Below, one piece after another: positions 60,440 through 64,000 of a stretch of 64,000 bases of DNA. Origin of the DNA: Torreya grandis (lineage: Eukaryota; Streptophyta; Pinopsida; Cupressales; Taxaceae); contig JARHVA010001190.1 in the NCBI GenBank assembly GCA_037957365.1, forward strand, positions 437,001 to 501,000, read 5' to 3'. Each line of letters starts with the position of its first letter. Position 1 is the first letter of the stretch. Below the pieces are notes generated by a model, which ran no database searches, was not told where the DNA came from, and was given only the letters and a program-made list of their open reading frames with translations. The position numbers and the translations under genes were made by a program.

Positions 60440-61200
60440 ATAGGCAAATATGTCCAAGACATGTTAAATAAGTACATTCTTCAAGATTCTAAGTTCAGGA
60501 ACACTCCACTTGCAAGTGGAGAAAAGATAATGAGAGAGGATGGAATTGATTCAAATGATGAAAATACTTTTATGATCATGATGTGAGATTTTATGTATCT
60601 CTATATGACAAGACCTTATATCAATTATAAGGTTTTAGTAGTTTATAGATTTATGAGCAATCTATTACTCAAATGTTTGTAACCAATGAAAATATATTTT
60701 CATATATGTAAAAGTAAATTATAATAATGATATTCATTTAGAAACATAAATATTAATATGTATAATTAGATACACAAATTCATATTGGATAGGATCTCTT
60801 GATGATAGGAAATCAACTTCAAATTATTGCTTCGTATTGGGAAGTGGGTACGTTTCATAGTCTTCAAAGAAACAAATTACAGTTGATTTATCTTTTATTG
60901 AAGTTGAATATAAAATCCTAGCATAAAATTTCATACAATAATTATGGTTGAGATTTAATCTTACCTAATTTTAGAGAGGCTCAATATGAGCCAACAAAAA
61001 AATTTGTGATAATAATAGGCCAATGCAATTGTCTTATAATCCAATTTTTCATGCTAGAACCAAGCATATTAAACTCAAATATCATTTTATTAGATAATTG
61101 GTCAATTATAAACATTTATTATTTAAATATTTTATAATTTAAGATCATTTTATTTATATTTTTACCAAAGGATTACTTAAGAATATTCATTGAAGAATTT
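60440..61200 (+). pseudogene. Copia RT end and RNase H
   Basis: KYVQDMLNKYILQDSKFRNT, PLASGEKIMREDGIDS, TRPYINYKVLVVYRFMSNLL; then DDRKSTSNYCFVLGSGYVS, SSKKQITVDLSFIEVEYKIL, NPIFHARTKHIKLKYHFIR and a FIYIFTKGLL block. Order and wording are standard Copia; several catalytic positions are lost to stops. Confidence 0.85.
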
Positions 61201-61230
61201 AAGAGATGATGGGTATTCTTCCTCTTTATT

Positions 61231-61243
61231 TCAAAGAGGAAAA
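61231..61243 (+). promoter_or_regulatory. Copia polypurine tract
   Basis: CAAAGAGGAAAA immediately precedes the TG of the 3' LTR. Confidence 0.6.
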
Positions 61244-61682
61244 TGTTGAGTATGATTCCAATGACAAAAATTGATTTTTGATGTTATAATTAGTTTTATT
61301 AGTTTTTTATAAATTATTGAAATTATGTCCTTAACTATTTGTTTTTTCAAATTTAGACACTTTTCAAAAACTGCCTAAAAAATAGTTAGAAGTACTAGTT
61401 AGAGTTCATCTCACCGAATGTGTGCTTAACTAAGATCAAATCCTTATCTATTTATATGAAAAACATGGGTTGTAATTGATTAGTTTCATTAACTAAATAC
61501 AATTTTATTATTATTCAAAAAATTATTTTTATAGGTGTTGGATCACCTAGCTTGTCTAGTGTGCACATGAGTGTGCATGTTTTATTAACTAATGAAGAGG
61601 ATTATTAGATGATGGCCATATCTTATTAGTGAGTCAAAATTATTATGTTAATTATATTTTTATTTAACTTAGGTTTTATTTA
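61244..61682 (+). repeat. Copia 3' LTR, interrupted
   Basis: Matches the first 440 bp of the 5' LTR and then stops at a TGATG that begins the next LTR. The remainder should lie beyond the right edge. Confidence 0.75.
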
Positions 61683-63629
61683 TGATGAAACTGATCTTAC
61701 ACTGCTCTGTACCATCAACTTGTGAGCTAATTTCTCATGAAAGGCCTATTTAGTTCATTCATTCCTTATAGCCCTATTTTTCCTGTTTATTGGCCATAAC
61801 TCATTATATATTATATAAATCATGAAAGTAAAAATATTTATGGATACCCATTAAGCCCTTTTATAACATACTAAAAAATGTTCTGAGGTTGCTTTGTACA
61901 AAATTGTACTTCCTTCTTTATGCCCTGTTCTAATTAGCCCTCCTTGTGTGCAAAACACCTTGTCCAGAGTAAAGTACGGACTTTATAATCAAAAAAAGAA
62001 CCATTATAGATACCCATTACCTTATTACAAGTGAATCAATCATTTTTTATGGTACTTCTTTGGAGAAATTCACTTTTCCTATATTGGCCTATGCTCTTCC
62101 CTTCACATGCACCTAGGTTTCACTTGGTAATTGTCTTTTTCTGTACTTATCCATACTTTATCACCTCCATACCAATTCAAAAAGTTTTATAACAGCTTCA
62201 TGGTTCATATTTCAAAGTTTCAAGAGGTTTCAATCATTAAAACTCATTTTGAGGGCTAGAAGCTAATTCAGGATTTTCTCTTGGACAGTCACAGGCCGAG
62301 AGCTAATTAATTTTGTTGGGAGTGTTTTAGCATGTTTCAAGGGTTAAAAAAAAATTTATAGGCTCTGTTTTACTACCATAGACCTTTTCCAATCATCCTC
62401 CCATTCATAAAAACCTTTTGTACCTTCTAATGCTTAACATTTCAGTTGTCTTTGACTGTATTTTCATGACAGTCAGCAGGGTTCATGTCTGTCTTCTTAA
62501 ACACAATGGTCCATAGGCCTTTCAAGGTGATATACAAAAATTTAAACATATAAATGATCCCCCCCATTCACATACTCATATCAAGAGATGAGTTTAACAA
62601 TCAATCTACTATGCAAAACATTCAATGTCTTATCACTGACTGTATATTACCACCTACAGGCCTGAATTCCAACTGTGGAGATTTTGAGATATCAAAGGGG
62701 TTTATAAGCCTGTTTCCTCTTCATTTAGATTTATACTTGCATTATATACTTATCTCCATGTCAAAATTAACCTTATGCAAACATTTTCACATGGGTTTTC
62801 CCTTAGACAGTGGGTTGTAGTATACAGGCCTGAATATCCTATTTGGGCCTGTTTAGGCTTATGACATTCAAAGCTCTTAAGACTTCTTGGTCACATAATA
62901 CAGTTTAAACTTATTCTCAACATATAAATTAACCATTCTACATTTATTTTTTTTAAATGTTCTCAAGTGAACTATCATCCACACACACAGGCCTGTTTAC
63001 CAGAATTTCATAAAGAAACCATATATGAAGCAAATACATTCATTCTTTCTTGATCAATTAGAAGACTTACATGTCAATATCAATGTCTTATATCTTTCAA
63101 AGCCTTTCCTGATCCTTCAAACATTCTTTTCTCCTTCTCTTTTCTTCAACATCTCTTGAGTGAGGTCCTACCTCACTAATTCTTTTCTCTATCCTTCATT
63201 CTATCTTCTTCCCCTTGAATGAGAGGACTTTTCCTCTCTGTCCTTCCTTTCTACTACACCCCTCTCATCCTCTCTTCTCTTCTCACCCTCTCTTCTTAAT
63301 GAATTCTTCTTTTTCTCTCTTTTCAATAACTTTCCTTCTAACTTCTACGCCCAAATTGGGCTTAAGGAAAAACAAAATATTGTTTCTAAGTTTTAACAAG
63401 ATACTAAGGTTGAAAATAGTTTCAACCATTTCCCCTAATTCCCTCAATAGCCTAACCATCACTTTTTTACCTTTTTACTTTCACTTTTTGATAATTACAT
63501 TTACTTTTAAGGTGAAATTTTGAAATCTCACAATTTGGAGGGAAAACCAAAATTTGAATTTTCATGTTAGAATTTCATTTGCATTTGCAACTAGTCCTCC
63601 ATGGTACTATTGTAGATGCTCTTGCATCA
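61683..63629 (-). repeat. 3' LTR of a second LTR element (about 1.95 kb)
   Basis: On the minus strand it starts TGATGCAAGAGC right after a purine-rich tract and ends ...CAGTTTCATCA at the break in the Copia LTR, giving TGATG/CATCA termini. Composition is distinct from the flanks and the string AGGCCTG recurs inside at least three times. The partner LTR would be beyond the window, so this is deduced from one side only. Confidence 0.55.
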
Positions 63630-63641
63630 TACTCTCCCTCT
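63630..63641 (-). promoter_or_regulatory. Polypurine tract of the edge element
   Basis: Minus strand AGAGGGAGAGTA directly before TGATGC. Confidence 0.5.
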
Positions 63642-63694
63642 AGAAAATATTTGAACCTTAGTTCAAATGTCATTCTTCCTCCTCACTTTAGTCT

Positions 63695-64000
63695 TCATTC
63701 TATACCTGGATCCCAAGGTCTTGTTGTCAATACCAATGCTTGTCTTTGTTTGAAATAGTCTTTGTCCTTCATCTTGATGTTCTTCCTCTTCTGGTATGTT
63801 CTTCTCCTCATCTCTTTCTCAGCTGCCATCTCTTGCTTCCATGCTTCTTCATCTTCATATATGTCTTCTAGATCTTCCTGTTGTTCTTCTTGGTTCATGA
63901 GCTTCTTCAATGACTCATGTATGTCATTCACTTCAGGATCCTTCATACCTGCATACAAAACATTCAAATCCACCTTAGTAGAAAACATTTGAGGCCATGA
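63695..64000 (-). CDS. C-terminal end of an LTR-element protein, partial
   Basis: The frame is open from the window edge to a TGA at 63697-63695. It contains DPEVNDIHESLKKLMNQEEQ, an acidic stretch (EDLEDIYEDEEAWKQEM), a basic one (EMRRRTYQKRKNIKMKDKD) and ends QRQALVLTTRPWDPGIE. It should form a charged helix or coiled coil. The stop lies about 55 bp before a polypurine tract, as expected for the last ORF of an LTR element. Family not recognised. An alternative, a host exon with a splice donor CAG/GTATAG at 63706/63705, is less likely. Confidence 0.5.
   Translation of the reverse strand, partial: SWPQMFSTKVDLNVLYAGMKDPEVNDIHESLKKLMNQEEQQEDLEDIYEDEEAWKQEMAAEKEMRRRTYQKRKNIKMKDKDYFKQRQALVLTTRPWDPGIE

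Larger units (their letters stand above)
57284..61682 (+). mobile_element. Decayed Ty1/Copia element, plus strand
   Basis: 5' LTR, gag, protease trace, integrase end, RT, RNase H, polypurine tract and the beginning of the 3' LTR follow in order. The 3' LTR stops at 61682, where another LTR begins, so this Copia was interrupted by a later insertion. Confidence 0.8.

Noticed and set aside
63706..63948. Host exon with acceptor TTTGTATGCAG/G and donor CAG/GTATAG
   Set aside because: The frame stays open through the supposed acceptor to the window edge, and a polypurine tract and LTR start follow 55 bp after the stop, which fits an LTR element better.

Overview
The window looks like a gene-poor, AT-rich block of a large land-plant nuclear genome. 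The density and decay of retroelements, a degenerate plant L1-type LINE, chromodomain Ty3/Gypsy pieces, Ty1/Copia elements primed by initiator Met-tRNA, and gag-like ORF relics of a kind I associate with conifers together suggest a gymnosperm. This is inference; no host marker gene is present. I see no intact host gene, rRNA, complete tRNA gene or CRISPR array. Almost every long open frame is a retroelement remnant or an antisense shadow of one.

Layout. 0.7-7.3 kb: a near full-length degenerate LINE on the + strand (proline-rich leader, endonuclease, reverse transcriptase, zinc-binding segment, RNase H) followed by a further coding relic of about 400 codons. 8.2-8.8 kb: a SINE-like unit with Pol III A and B boxes, running into a (TA)n tract and an inverted/direct triplication. 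10.1-13.1 kb: a small LTR element without pol. 14.1-15.8 kb: a 5'-truncated copy of the same LINE with a 17-bp target duplication. 15.8-22.4 kb: stacked relics of a minus-strand Copia and several Gypsy elements. 23.4-30.4 kb: a complete LTR-to-LTR element (LTRs about 1.18 kb) without recognisable gag/pol, carrying on the antisense strand a relic resembling the plant mobile domain (PMD). 30.4-35.4 kb: a decayed chromodomain Gypsy on the + strand. 36.6-40.3 kb: a long decayed ORF region of unknown function.

41.5-48.9 kb is the youngest and least CpG-depleted part: a Copia derivative with three LTRs and two internal regions in tandem, bounded by one 5-bp target duplication. Its LTRs and internal regions carry helically phased clusters of an ACCGACGTCGGT-type palindrome. 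49.0-51.5 kb: a Gypsy gag relic and a 1.9-kb gag-only mini LTR element. 51.5-57.3 kb: no recognisable genes. 57.3-61.7 kb: a + strand Copia whose 3' LTR is interrupted at 61,683 by the 3' LTR of another minus-strand LTR element, whose last ORF runs off the right edge.

The elements are interleaved and nested. Stop codons in several relics are mostly TAG/TAA where glutamine would fit, as expected if methylated cytosines in CAG/CAA were deaminated. Nothing here is likely to make a functional host protein; the interest lies in element architecture and regulatory repeats.
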